DNA of 16,232 bases from the NCBI GenBank assembly GCA_020345785.1, contig CP070771.1:5340711-5356942 (forward strand). Direction: 5' to 3'. Source of the stretch: Desulfobacterales bacterium. Its GTDB lineage: Bacteria; Desulfobacterota; Desulfobacteria; Desulfobacterales; JAFDCJ01. This document shows, one piece after another, positions 1 to 7,305 of the stretch. Every line of letters begins with the position of its first letter. Within the stretch, counting starts at the first letter, position 1. The notes under the pieces are model-generated. The model was not told the DNA's origin, searched no databases, and was given only the letters and a program-made list of their open reading frames with translations. Position numbers and translations under genes: made by a program.

Positions 1-1
1 T

Positions 2-163
2 GCATCATTGGCTCGCCTTGGCCGGCTGTCGAAGAAAGCCATTGAAAAGAACCGCGCCAGCCGAATACGCATAAACGAAATCCGGATAGACGCGACAATT
101 GAACGCCGCCAAGATTTGGACTTTTGGGCCGCAAGCCTCGAGATGGCAGGATTCAGGCCATGA
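2..163 (+). CDS. C-terminal end of an unidentified protein (partial)
   Basis: Reading from base 2, 53 codons run open to a TGA at 161-163. The translated end is rich in Arg, Lys, Glu and Ile and finishes in LEMAGFRP, a composition typical of a real protein end. The start lies outside the window. I recognise no domain. The opposite strand carries an in-register open frame (5-196), which has a Cys-rich, less protein-like composition and is probably its mirror image. The gene converges with the minus-strand gene ending at 251. I see no convincing terminator in the 87 bases between them. It could still be chance, because only 53 codons are visible. Confidence 0.4.
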   Translation, partial: ASLARLGRLSKKAIEKNRASRIRINEIRIDATIERRQDLDFWAASLEMAGFRP

Positions 164-250
164 GGTCTGCAAGTCCGCTTTGTCTCTGAAAGCCAAACCT
201 TGATACTGCCGCCCGCCCTCTTTGCTCTCATTTTCAGCTTCGAAGAACGA

Positions 251-1072
251 TCACATGTCGTCATCCCGCCCATGCCAGACAACTTTGGGAACAATTATTT
301 CAGTATTCAACGGCAGGGTGTCTTTGCTCACGCTGAAAGTGTTGGCCTGGAGCAATCGCGCCTGATATGGGCCGTCAAGAAAGCGCCTCAAAATGCTTTC
401 ATCATTGTAGTAATGCATGGGGACGGCGATTTTCGGTCCGAGTTGATGAATGATCTCCTTGGCCTCCTCGGGTCCCGCCGAGTATCGCCCCCCAATGGGC
501 ACCAGCAGTACATCGATGTGTCCCACGAACTGAAGCTGATCTTCGTTGAAAGGTTGGCTGATGTCGCCGGCGTGCAGGATGCACATCCCATCGACTTCAA
601 AAACAAATGCTGCGCCCTTCAGGCTGACCTCAAGCTCCATGTAGCCTCTCTGGTGAATGGGCACGTTGTATATCAGTGCATCGCGGAAGGTAATGTTGAC
701 GTCGTTCCATTCGATAGTCCCTTCTTTCAATCCCCGCAGGACGATGGGTTGCCCTTTCGCCAGACCGACGTTATTGTGGTTGCCGTGCTCCCGGCCGACG
801 GTCACCACATGCGGCCAGACCTCAGGCATGGGAAAACCCATGGGGCCAAAAGGATCCGTAATAATCTTCGTTCCGCTGCTGGAGGTAATCTGAAAAAAGG
901 AATGACCGAACCATCTGACCTCCACAAATCCGGCTGCCGCCGCCGGAACGATAAAGGGCGCATCGCTTTGAACCAGATTTGGATTGCGACATGCCGCTTC
1001 GATGCTTCGAGCGTTAAAGAAGACGCAGATTAAAAAGATGATCATCAATCCGCAATGCGAAATTTTTCGCAT
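251..1072 (-). CDS. Secreted metallo-beta-lactamase-fold protein (UlaG-like/Lactamase_B_3) with altered metal motif
   Basis: 273 residues. The N-terminus is a Sec signal peptide (basic start, hydrophobic residues about 8-20, likely cleavage near Ala26-Ala27), so the product is periplasmic. The mature part shows the metallo-beta-lactamase-fold layout: WFGHS at 54-58, a histidine loop GREHGNH at 93-99, HAGD at 167-170, VLLVPIGG at about 188-195 and PMHY at 218-221. In active relatives the loop reads HxHxDH. Here the first His is Arg94 and the Asp is Asn98, while His96, His99, His167, Asp170 and His220 remain. A hydrolase of unknown substrate is the default call, but metal binding may be altered or lost. 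The start is supported by AGGAG six bases upstream of the ATG. The gene stands alone, 161 bases after the end of the preceding minus-strand gene. Confidence 0.85.
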   Translation of the reverse strand: MRKISHCGLMIIFLICVFFNARSIEAACRNPNLVQSDAPFIVPAAAAGFVEVRWFGHSFFQITSSSGTKIITDPFGPMGFPMPEVWPHVVTVGREHGNHNNVGLAKGQPIVLRGLKEGTIEWNDVNITFRDALIYNVPIHQRGYMELEVSLKGAAFVFEVDGMCILHAGDISQPFNEDQLQFVGHIDVLLVPIGGRYSAGPEEAKEIIHQLGPKIAVPMHYYNDESILRRFLDGPYQARLLQANTFSVSKDTLPLNTEIIVPKVVWHGRDDDM

Positions 1073-1114
1073 CTCATGCTCCTGTTTTATTTCGTGATCA
1101 ATTTCTTTTTTGAT

Positions 1115-1130
1115 TCCCGATAAATCGGGA
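1115..1130. repeat. Small palindromic hairpin
   Basis: TCCCGA-TAAA-TCGGGA is a perfect 6-bp stem with a 4-base loop. On the minus strand it is followed by an A-rich, not T-rich, tract, so it is a poor intrinsic terminator for the gene cluster that ends at 1234. It could be a dispersed intergenic repeat or part of the 5' region of the metallo-beta-lactamase-fold gene. Confidence 0.45.
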
Positions 1131-1182
1131 TGTCCGTTTCACTCCAAACGGCTTGCACGAATTAGACGTATTCCTGAATATC

Positions 1183-1231
1183 CGGTATCCAGCATCCAGT
1201 ATCCAGCATCCAGTATCCAGCATCCAGTATC
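1183..1231. repeat. Tandem heptamer array (seven copies, alternating CAGCATC / CAGTATC)
   Basis: Seven consecutive 7-base units fill 1183-1231. The first is a variant (CGGTATC). The remaining six alternate strictly between CAGCATC and CAGTATC, so the array is also a 14-bp unit repeated three times. It ends two bases short of the stop codon of the VWA/GATase-like gene at 1234. It is a simple-sequence repeat likely to vary in copy number by slippage. It has no CRISPR architecture. Confidence 0.9.
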
Positions 1232-1233
1232 AG

Positions 1234-3426
1234 CTAAATCAGGCCCCAACGCCGCCTAAAATACCATTCGGCGGACAGCAGACATAAAACCACCGCCAAC
1301 ACCAGCGGTGTGGCCCATATGGGTACGTTCTTTTGCTCAATGAATTCTTTTTCCGTCTTCCGCGTGAACGCATCGATCTCACTCACCAGTGCATCCCCCG
1401 GCGCTAGATACCGGCCGCCGGTGGCAGAGGCTATTTTCTGGAGCTGGCCATGATCGGGTGCGGCGTCCAGGGTCGCAAGCGGCTCGCTGACGGTCAAATA
1501 CTCCGCCAGGCTCCCGCCGGGCGTCTCGATCTCTATTCGATAGACGCCGCCGGCTTCGGGCACAAAAGATACGTGATACTCGCGGGGCTGTGGCGTGGGT
1601 TTGAATGTCGAGGCTATCCTTGCTCCCATCGGATCGAATACAGAGTGGACAATCGCCGAATCAGACCGCTCAGACGACCCACGCCCGCGAAATCGGACTC
1701 TAGCATCCACCGTTTGACCGGCGATCGCTTGGGCCTCCGGCGGTAGAATTTGAACCGCATCGAGACTCGGGTCTTTGGTCAGCCAGCGGATCATCTGATG
1801 AACGAATCGCAGGTAGTGCCGGTTGCCCTCTCCTCTGGCCACTTTGCCCATGTTCCATTTCCATGCATCGTCCGTGGTCAGTGCCAAAACCCTTCCTTTT
1901 CCGTATTCGGAAACGATGAGAATCGGCCAGGGTATGCCGTGCACAGTTTCGAGCAAAACGGTCGCAGATTTATTGGCCTCCACCAGATTGATGCCGTCCA
2001 AGGCGGGCATTTCGTGCCAAAGCCGGGAACGCTCAGCATCGCTGTCTTCGGAGAAACGCAATATGGGATGATCGTCCTGCTGGGGATTCGGTCGAACCAT
2101 ACTGGCAGGTTCCCTGCGATAGAATTCTGGTTGAGCGAATCGGAAGGGAAGCAGTTCGCCAACAGGTGACAGACCATAGCGACCCTCCGGGAAAAGATTG
2201 GGGCCGCCGACCATCGCGAAGCTGCCCCCGTTTTTTACGAAATTTCTGAGACTTTCGAGGTGGTCTGCGGTCAAGAATAAAGCATAATTAAAATTGTCGA
2301 ACAGGACCAGGTCAAAATGGTTCAACTCTTTTACGAAAAGCGTTTCCACCGGGAACGGAATAAGACTCTGTTCATGAGAGGGGACATTCAATGTATCCGA
2401 TGGAGTTCTCAGGATGATGAAGGAGAGTAGATCGACGGAAGGATCGCTTTTAAGGGCAGCCCGCATGAAGCGGTAATTCATGCTCGGATTGCCCGAAACC
2501 ATCAGAATCCTTATTTTGTCGGGCACCACTTTCATGGAAAGGTGAAACTGGTTGTTGATGCCATTCGCTTCTCCCACCTGGCGGGGAATCGAAACTGAAA
2601 GTGTTCTCTGACCTACTTCCTTTGGTACGAAAGCAAAGGAAACGGTCGCTTCCTGAGGGTCGTTGCGCAGCTCAACGGTTTGAGACCCGAGGACCGCGTC
2701 CGAATCCTTCAGGAGCACCGGCAGGTTTGTCCCCTTATATCCATATGTTTTCAGGGCAACATCGATGACGACCTCCCGATCCCTGAAGGCCAGCGCAGGC
2801 ACCCTGATCTGTTTGATCAGGACATCCCGGTAGTCCTTGAGATCACCAAGCGGTATGGTCAATGTCGGCAGTGGCCCGGATTGGGAGCGAGGCCAGTGCA
2901 GCTTCCCATCGCTCAGCAGGACTGCAACGGCATTCCGCTGGCTCAGCGCTTCCAGGGCCAGGTTAAGATCTCCTTTGTTTCCCCCGGCTCTCAGGCTTTC
3001 CAGGTCGGCGGGGGCGAGCGGTGTGAGCGAATCGGCCAAACCGTAGAGTTTTACTTCATACTTTTGCGCCAGCGAATTCAACAGGGGGTGCCCGCCTTTC
3101 GTCAAAAGGGCCTTGGCTTTTTCAAGACGGCTTTCTTGGTCGCTCCCTGACGGCTGCCCCATGCTTCTGGAGGTGTCCACGATGACCGCAACAGCCGGAA
3201 TTACTTTGTGAGACTTGCGGGTTATCAGCAAGGGATTGAGGGCAAAGGCAATAATAAGCCAGACGGCGCATAGGCGCAGCAAGGATAGGTACCCGGCGCG
3301 TGTCTTTCCCAGCCTGTCCCGGATTCTCTTGTACTGAACCAGGACGAGCCCCCCGGCGGACCCGAGAAGAATGAAAATCAACCACGTAGGCAAAACCGGA
3401 GCTATTGTGACGCCGTTTGGTGTCAT
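1234..3426 (-). CDS. VWA / GATase1-like inner-membrane protein (last gene of MoxR-VWA cluster)
   Basis: 730 residues. Two N-terminal membrane segments (about 13-32 and 48-67) and one C-terminal segment (about 703-720) put most of the protein in the periplasm. A von Willebrand A domain follows the second segment, with the metal-site signature DTSRS at 84-88 and SDG at 172-174. The usual Thr loop appears as GNKGDLN, so that ligand is not obvious. From about 303 to 430 is a class-I glutamine amidotransferase-like fold (VSGNPS, FDLVLFDNF, then GGSFAMVGGPN). The nucleophile-elbow position has no Cys, so no glutaminase activity is expected. A beta-sandwich region precedes the C-terminal membrane segment. 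The ATG overlaps the upstream stop codon as ATGA (3423-3426) and is preceded by AGGAGG 11 bases away. The likely role is a structural VWA partner of the MoxR ATPase, by analogy with Bat operons. Confidence 0.88.
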   Translation of the reverse strand: MTPNGVTIAPVLPTWLIFILLGSAGGLVLVQYKRIRDRLGKTRAGYLSLLRLCAVWLIIAFALNPLLITRKSHKVIPAVAVIVDTSRSMGQPSGSDQESRLEKAKALLTKGGHPLLNSLAQKYEVKLYGLADSLTPLAPADLESLRAGGNKGDLNLALEALSQRNAVAVLLSDGKLHWPRSQSGPLPTLTIPLGDLKDYRDVLIKQIRVPALAFRDREVVIDVALKTYGYKGTNLPVLLKDSDAVLGSQTVELRNDPQEATVSFAFVPKEVGQRTLSVSIPRQVGEANGINNQFHLSMKVVPDKIRILMVSGNPSMNYRFMRAALKSDPSVDLLSFIILRTPSDTLNVPSHEQSLIPFPVETLFVKELNHFDLVLFDNFNYALFLTADHLESLRNFVKNGGSFAMVGGPNLFPEGRYGLSPVGELLPFRFAQPEFYRREPASMVRPNPQQDDHPILRFSEDSDAERSRLWHEMPALDGINLVEANKSATVLLETVHGIPWPILIVSEYGKGRVLALTTDDAWKWNMGKVARGEGNRHYLRFVHQMIRWLTKDPSLDAVQILPPEAQAIAGQTVDARVRFRGRGSSERSDSAIVHSVFDPMGARIASTFKPTPQPREYHVSFVPEAGGVYRIEIETPGGSLAEYLTVSEPLATLDAAPDHGQLQKIASATGGRYLAPGDALVSEIDAFTRKTEKEFIEQKNVPIWATPLVLAVVLCLLSAEWYFRRRWGLI

Positions 3427-4193
3427 AGATTCCGTCGCCTCCTGATAAAAGGATGATGGATGACATCCTTCTTATAATCCGCCGTTAAGGAATAGACGAC
3501 CATGTTAATGCCCGTCTTGAAAGCGTCCTGCCGCTGAATATCCCCTCCCGGTGCACAGTCGTGGACCCATTGTCCGTATCGATCCCTCGCCCACGCCCCG
3601 GACAGGTCGTTTTGGGAATAAATCACCGGTGTCCAGGGACCGAGGCTGATTCCCTCCAGAAACGGTTTGACCTCACGGCGGCCGCCGATACGGTTGATGA
3701 GGTAAAAACTCTGATAAACGGAATGGTCGGGAGAAAGCCTTTCGAGTGCGTTGTTCGGCAGGATCTCGCGCATCTCACTGCGGAAAGATCGGTCGAAGCC
3801 GAAGCCTTCCGCACCGGCGGTATCCTCTGCAAACAAAAAACCGCCGTAGGTGAGAAAGCGGTTGAGAATTTGTCTCTCGGAAGGAGTAAAGGACTCAAAT
3901 GCATACCGACCGGCCATATACAGAAAGGGACAGAAAAAAAGGTCGGGATCCGAAAGCTCCATGACGCGCCGTTCTTTCCGGACATCGATGCTGGTCCGAA
4001 GCTCGATCTCCTCAACCATGGCTGCTGCGAACAAAGGGTTGGGATCCCATTCCCCACCGCGGTATTTAAGCTGGGTAAAGTAAAAATGAGGATAGCGGGC
4101 GCCCCAAGCAGTCTCGGTCCGAGGTAGAATACATCCGCCGGCAAGCCCCAGGGCGGTCGCTATGAACTGTATGAACTGTCTGCGGGAGATCAT
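3423..4193 (-). CDS. DUF4159 family protein with twin-arginine signal
   Basis: 256 residues from the ATG at 4191-4193. An in-frame GTG sits one codon upstream (4194-4196) and would add one residue. Neither start has a good ribosome-binding site. The N-terminus SRRQFIQF, followed by a hydrophobic stretch to about residue 20 and AWGA near 29-32, is a Tat export signal, so the protein should be folded in the cytoplasm before export. The rest matches the DUF4159 pattern: FYFTQLKYRGGEW near 37-49, LFFCPFLYMAGR near 85-96, YGGFLFAED near 116-124, DHSVY near 156-160 and the late IYSQNDLSGAW. DUF4159 is structurally likened to class-I glutamine amidotransferases but has no known activity. It is translationally coupled to the next gene by ATGA. 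A 237-base gap separates it from the BatA-like gene upstream, so it may have its own promoter or depend on readthrough. Confidence 0.87.
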   Translation of the reverse strand: MISRRQFIQFIATALGLAGGCILPRTETAWGARYPHFYFTQLKYRGGEWDPNPLFAAAMVEEIELRTSIDVRKERRVMELSDPDLFFCPFLYMAGRYAFESFTPSERQILNRFLTYGGFLFAEDTAGAEGFGFDRSFRSEMREILPNNALERLSPDHSVYQSFYLINRIGGRREVKPFLEGISLGPWTPVIYSQNDLSGAWARDRYGQWVHDCAPGGDIQRQDAFKTGINMVVYSLTADYKKDVIHHPFIRRRRNL

Positions 4194-4334
4194 CACTATT
4201 GTTGCACGTCATCCTTGCCGCTGGCCGCCAAAGTAGCCAGTCGAAAAGAAAACTTGTTTGTCTGCTAAAAAATTTTAAACACGTTGTGTGAGAGGTTTAT
4301 AACCGCGATGAACTCGGTCTAACATAAGCTGCAA

Positions 4335-4359
4335 ATCGTGGCTACAAGCCACTCCCACC
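4335..4359 (-). repeat. REP-like palindrome
   Basis: GTGGCT-ACA-AGCCAC (4338-4352) is a perfect 6-bp stem with a 3-base loop. On the minus strand it is flanked 5' by GTGGGA and 3' by CGAT. This layout resembles REP elements mobilised by TnpA-REP (RAYT) transposases in Gammaproteobacteria. It lies in the 237-base gap (4194-4430) inside the gene cluster. No T-tract follows on either strand, so an intrinsic terminator is unlikely, although such a hairpin can protect or punctuate mRNA. I see nothing else in that gap apart from an AT-rich patch near 4265-4295. Confidence 0.55.
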
Positions 4360-4430
4360 AGCATTAACCACCGTCTAAAAACAACTTTGACATGAAGTTT
4401 CATATAAAACTGTTCAGTTTCGCCCAATAA

Positions 4431-6413
4431 TCAAGGTCGCTGTTTAAACCGCACAATGCCGTTGGCGATCATCATTTCAAAGGCAAGCACCGCCAGTAAA
4501 AACACCAATAGCAGCGGCCACAACGGTTTGCGCCCGGTTTGAAGCCCTGTTACCCTGCCTGCCTGATATTCCAGGAAGTCGAATTCAATGTTTCCAAGCT
4601 TTTTTTTCAATTCATCGGCTGATATCTTCAACAGGTCCGATTCTTCATGGGGCGTGTTTACGCCGAGATGCACCTTACGGCTGTTGTGAAGATATTGATA
4701 GATTCCAGGCCCATTGCGGGGGCCTTTCAATTGTTGCAGCGGGCGGCCATCCCGGCCGGCCGGATCGCCGACGGTCAGCCAAGCCGGCAGGGAGCCCTGC
4801 CTGCGGTCGGTAGCCTCCAAGACAAGGCGCTGAACCAGGGGAAGAAATGCAGCCGTCAGGGGCAAATCATTCCAGTCAAGGTCGGCACTGGAAGTAAACA
4901 TGATGACCTTGGATGCACCAGCATCGGCTTGCACCAGAAGCGGGTCTTGATTTTGCAGCAAAATAAGATGTTCCGCAGCTGCCTCGACCTTAAAATAGGT
5001 ATGAAATGAAGCCTTCTTTAAACTTTGTTCCAGTCCTGGAAAAAATTTAAATGCACTCCCGGGCGTATCGTCAAACACCGCCTTTGCGGAGCGCTCCCCG
5101 AGATCGATCAGATATCGGATCTGCCAAGGGGCGAACGTAAATCGATTATATGATTCAAGGTCGACTCGATCACCGAGAAAAATGAAGAGCGCTTTTTGCG
5201 ATTCCAGAAAAGACGCCAGCCGCGAGGGATCCGGTCGAGCGACATTGAGCAGAAAAAGCACGTCAAAAGAGTTCAGATCCGCCCGCGCCATTTCATCTTC
5301 GGTAATTACCCGAGTTGTGAAAGGCGACTGACCGATGGCACCCGCCCGCAGGGCACTGACCAGGTAGTAGTGTTCACTGGCCCGCAGGGAGGTTTTGGGG
5401 TCGCCGTCGACCACCAGCACATTGACTTTTTCCCTGACCCACAGCGGAAAATAGAAAATATCGTCAGCCGGAAGGCGATCGGCAGTCAAGGTCAGCTTGC
5501 CGTGAACCCATCCCGGGGTGTCCAGGCGCAGATCGAAAGAAATCGTGGCATCCTGGCCCGCCGGGATCTCGATCGATTTCTGGTCAAATTTGACATCGGA
5601 GAGTTCGATCTGAACAAGAGTGGTAGCGGCTTGATCGGAAAGATTCGACACGGTCACTTCAAGGCGCGCGGGCACGCCGGCAACAAGTTCATTTTCGGCC
5701 AGACGGACCGCTTTGATGCAGACGTTTGCGTTTCTGCCGCCGCTGCCGATCCTCAAAAAAAGGAGCTGCGCATCGGAAACAGGCCCGATCCGGCTCAGAT
5801 CGAGCTCCTGCCAATCGCTGCGTGCCATGTCGCTTAGCACCACGATTTGTTTGCGGGTTTTTAGATCTTTCAGCGCCTGATAGGCGGCGGTAAGGGCGGC
5901 AGCCGGATGGCCTCGGCTGTAAGAAAGCGGAATCGCGTGTATTTCCTGCAGCGCCGTTTTTGGATTTATCCATCGCGCGGCTTGGCCTGCCGGTCCGTCG
6001 GCGGTCGGAATAAGCAATACATGCCCGGCGAAACCATCAAGCGCTTCTTTGAGCGCTGTTTGCGCGATATCGTATCGCCGCCCCCTGTCTTCAAGGTACC
6101 CCATGCTCAGGGAGTTATCAAAAATTACGACCTTCGCCCCGTCTGCCATACGTTCCGCAAAACCCGGCCGGATGAGCACCGGCCTGGCCATCATGAAGAC
6201 CAGCACCGCCACGGCAAGGATTCTCAAAGCCAGCAGCAGCAAGTGTTTGAGACGCTGCGGTTTGGCAGCAATTTGCTGGGATCGCAGGATGAGGTGAACG
6301 GCGGAAAATTTTTTGACGGTCACCTTTTTGCGCGTGATCCGGTGGATGAGGATGGGAAGAATCACGCCGGCGAGTCCAAAGAGGAGCAACGGATTAAAGA
6401 AAGTAAGGTTCAT
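4431..6413 (-). CDS. BatA-type membrane protein with VWA domain
   Basis: 660 residues. The N-terminus is the BatA double-membrane-segment domain: FFNPLLLFGLAGVILPILIH (5-24) and a second segment at about 57-80. A VWA domain follows with metal-site signature DNSLS at 99-103 and a later LSDMARSDW. After it come a CARDB/Ig-like beta-sandwich (about 235-330) and a Rossmann-type GATase1-like region beginning VNVLVVDGDP. A C-terminal membrane segment lies at about 631-654. The topology therefore places a large periplasmic body between membrane anchors. The ATG is four bases after the stop codon of the DUF58 gene, with GAAGAG directly before it, so translation is probably coupled. The family pairs with MoxR and DUF58 proteins and is linked to envelope stress and aerotolerance in Bacteroides. 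The exact function here is not known. Confidence 0.9.
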   Translation of the reverse strand: MNLTFFNPLLLFGLAGVILPILIHRITRKKVTVKKFSAVHLILRSQQIAAKPQRLKHLLLLALRILAVAVLVFMMARPVLIRPGFAERMADGAKVVIFDNSLSMGYLEDRGRRYDIAQTALKEALDGFAGHVLLIPTADGPAGQAARWINPKTALQEIHAIPLSYSRGHPAAALTAAYQALKDLKTRKQIVVLSDMARSDWQELDLSRIGPVSDAQLLFLRIGSGGRNANVCIKAVRLAENELVAGVPARLEVTVSNLSDQAATTLVQIELSDVKFDQKSIEIPAGQDATISFDLRLDTPGWVHGKLTLTADRLPADDIFYFPLWVREKVNVLVVDGDPKTSLRASEHYYLVSALRAGAIGQSPFTTRVITEDEMARADLNSFDVLFLLNVARPDPSRLASFLESQKALFIFLGDRVDLESYNRFTFAPWQIRYLIDLGERSAKAVFDDTPGSAFKFFPGLEQSLKKASFHTYFKVEAAAEHLILLQNQDPLLVQADAGASKVIMFTSSADLDWNDLPLTAAFLPLVQRLVLEATDRRQGSLPAWLTVGDPAGRDGRPLQQLKGPRNGPGIYQYLHNSRKVHLGVNTPHEESDLLKISADELKKKLGNIEFDFLEYQAGRVTGLQTGRKPLWPLLLVFLLAVLAFEMMIANGIVRFKQRP

Positions 6414-6417
6414 CTCT

Positions 6418-7305
6418 TCAGCGGGCCTTGAACTTTTGCCTCCATTTCAGGTACCGGACCAGGGCGTGGTCCAGACCAACCGAGGTGTCGAATAGTGAGT
6501 AATCGATGTGATAAGAAAAACACGTGTCCCGGTAGGCGTCGATAAGAGATTGGAGCGATGCGAGATATGCCGATCGAATGGCTTGCGGATCGGCAATAAG
6601 TTTCAGATCCTTTTCCATATCCTCAAACAGGAACGGCTCTTTAAACGGAAATTGCAGCTCTTCTTGATCCAGCACGTGAAAGACAATCACCTCACTGCCC
6701 CTGGCACGGAGCTGTTTGAGGCCTTGTGAAACCGCCTGGGGATCGTCCAGCAGATCCGAAATGAGAATGACCAGTTTCCTTTTTTTCAAAGAAGCCGCGA
6801 GATCTTTCAGCACAGCACCGGTTGATGTTTCCCCCCGCGTTTTTGTATCTTCCAGCACTTTCAAAATGGTATACAGCTGGTCGCGCGACGCTTTGGGAGG
6901 AATCATCTTTTCGATCCCGCCAGAAAAGGTGATCACACCCACTGCGTCCTGTTGCTTGAGCATCAGATAGACCAGGGAGGCGGCCAGGGTCGCCGCATAA
7001 TCGAATTTGCTCATCCCGTCGGAGACATAGCCCATGGAAGCACTGGCGTCCATGACGAGATAGGCCGTGAGATTGGTTGTTTTGCGAAACTCCTTGACGA
7101 AATATCGGTCGTACTTGGCATAGGTCTTCCAATCGATATGGCGGGTGTCGTCACCCTGGGTATAGCCGCGGTGTTCTTCAAATTCTGAGCTCAATCCTTT
7201 GGCGCGTGAGGCATGCTGCCCGACCATCACGCCGTCCGCCACCACCCTCGCCCTCAAGTAAAGGTTTTTCACGCCCGCCAATGTTTTCGGTTCAAAATAG
7301 TTCAA
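6418..7305 (-). CDS. DUF58 domain protein (MoxR partner)
   Basis: 295 residues when started at the TTG 7303-7305. This TTG overlaps the MoxR stop codon (TTGA) and is preceded by GAGGT at six bases. Upstream ATGs in this frame would only read MoxR DNA out of frame and give non-protein-like sequence. The body carries the DUF58 core: EFEEHRGYTQGDDTRHIDWK at 41-60, followed by a VWA-like fold with DASAS at 86-90 and an ISD motif near the middle. There are no membrane segments, so it is cytoplasmic or peripheral. DUF58 proteins are almost always encoded next to MoxR ATPases and are taken to be their adaptors or substrates. Gene order MoxR-DUF58-BatA is the canonical one. Confidence 0.92.
   Translation of the reverse strand: MNYFEPKTLAGVKNLYLRARVVADGVMVGQHASRAKGLSSEFEEHRGYTQGDDTRHIDWKTYAKYDRYFVKEFRKTTNLTAYLVMDASASMGYVSDGMSKFDYAATLAASLVYLMLKQQDAVGVITFSGGIEKMIPPKASRDQLYTILKVLEDTKTRGETSTGAVLKDLAASLKKRKLVILISDLLDDPQAVSQGLKQLRARGSEVIVFHVLDQEELQFPFKEPFLFEDMEKDLKLIADPQAIRSAYLASLQSLIDAYRDTCFSYHIDYSLFDTSVGLDHALVRYLKWRQKFKAR

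Noticed and set aside
5..196. 63-codon minus-strand open frame
   Set aside because: It is in register opposite the + strand frame ending at 163, has a less protein-like Cys-rich composition and no recognisable motif or ribosome-binding site.
200..1033. 277-codon + strand frame opposite the metallo-beta-lactamase-fold gene
   Set aside because: Antisense shadow. The minus strand has the signal peptide, family motifs and Shine-Dalgarno.
1115..1130. Intrinsic terminator for the cluster ending at 1234
   Set aside because: In the minus direction the stem is followed by an A-rich tract, not T-rich.
1183..1231. CRISPR array
   Set aside because: The units are 7 or 14 bases with no spacers. It is a simple tandem repeat, and no cas gene is present.
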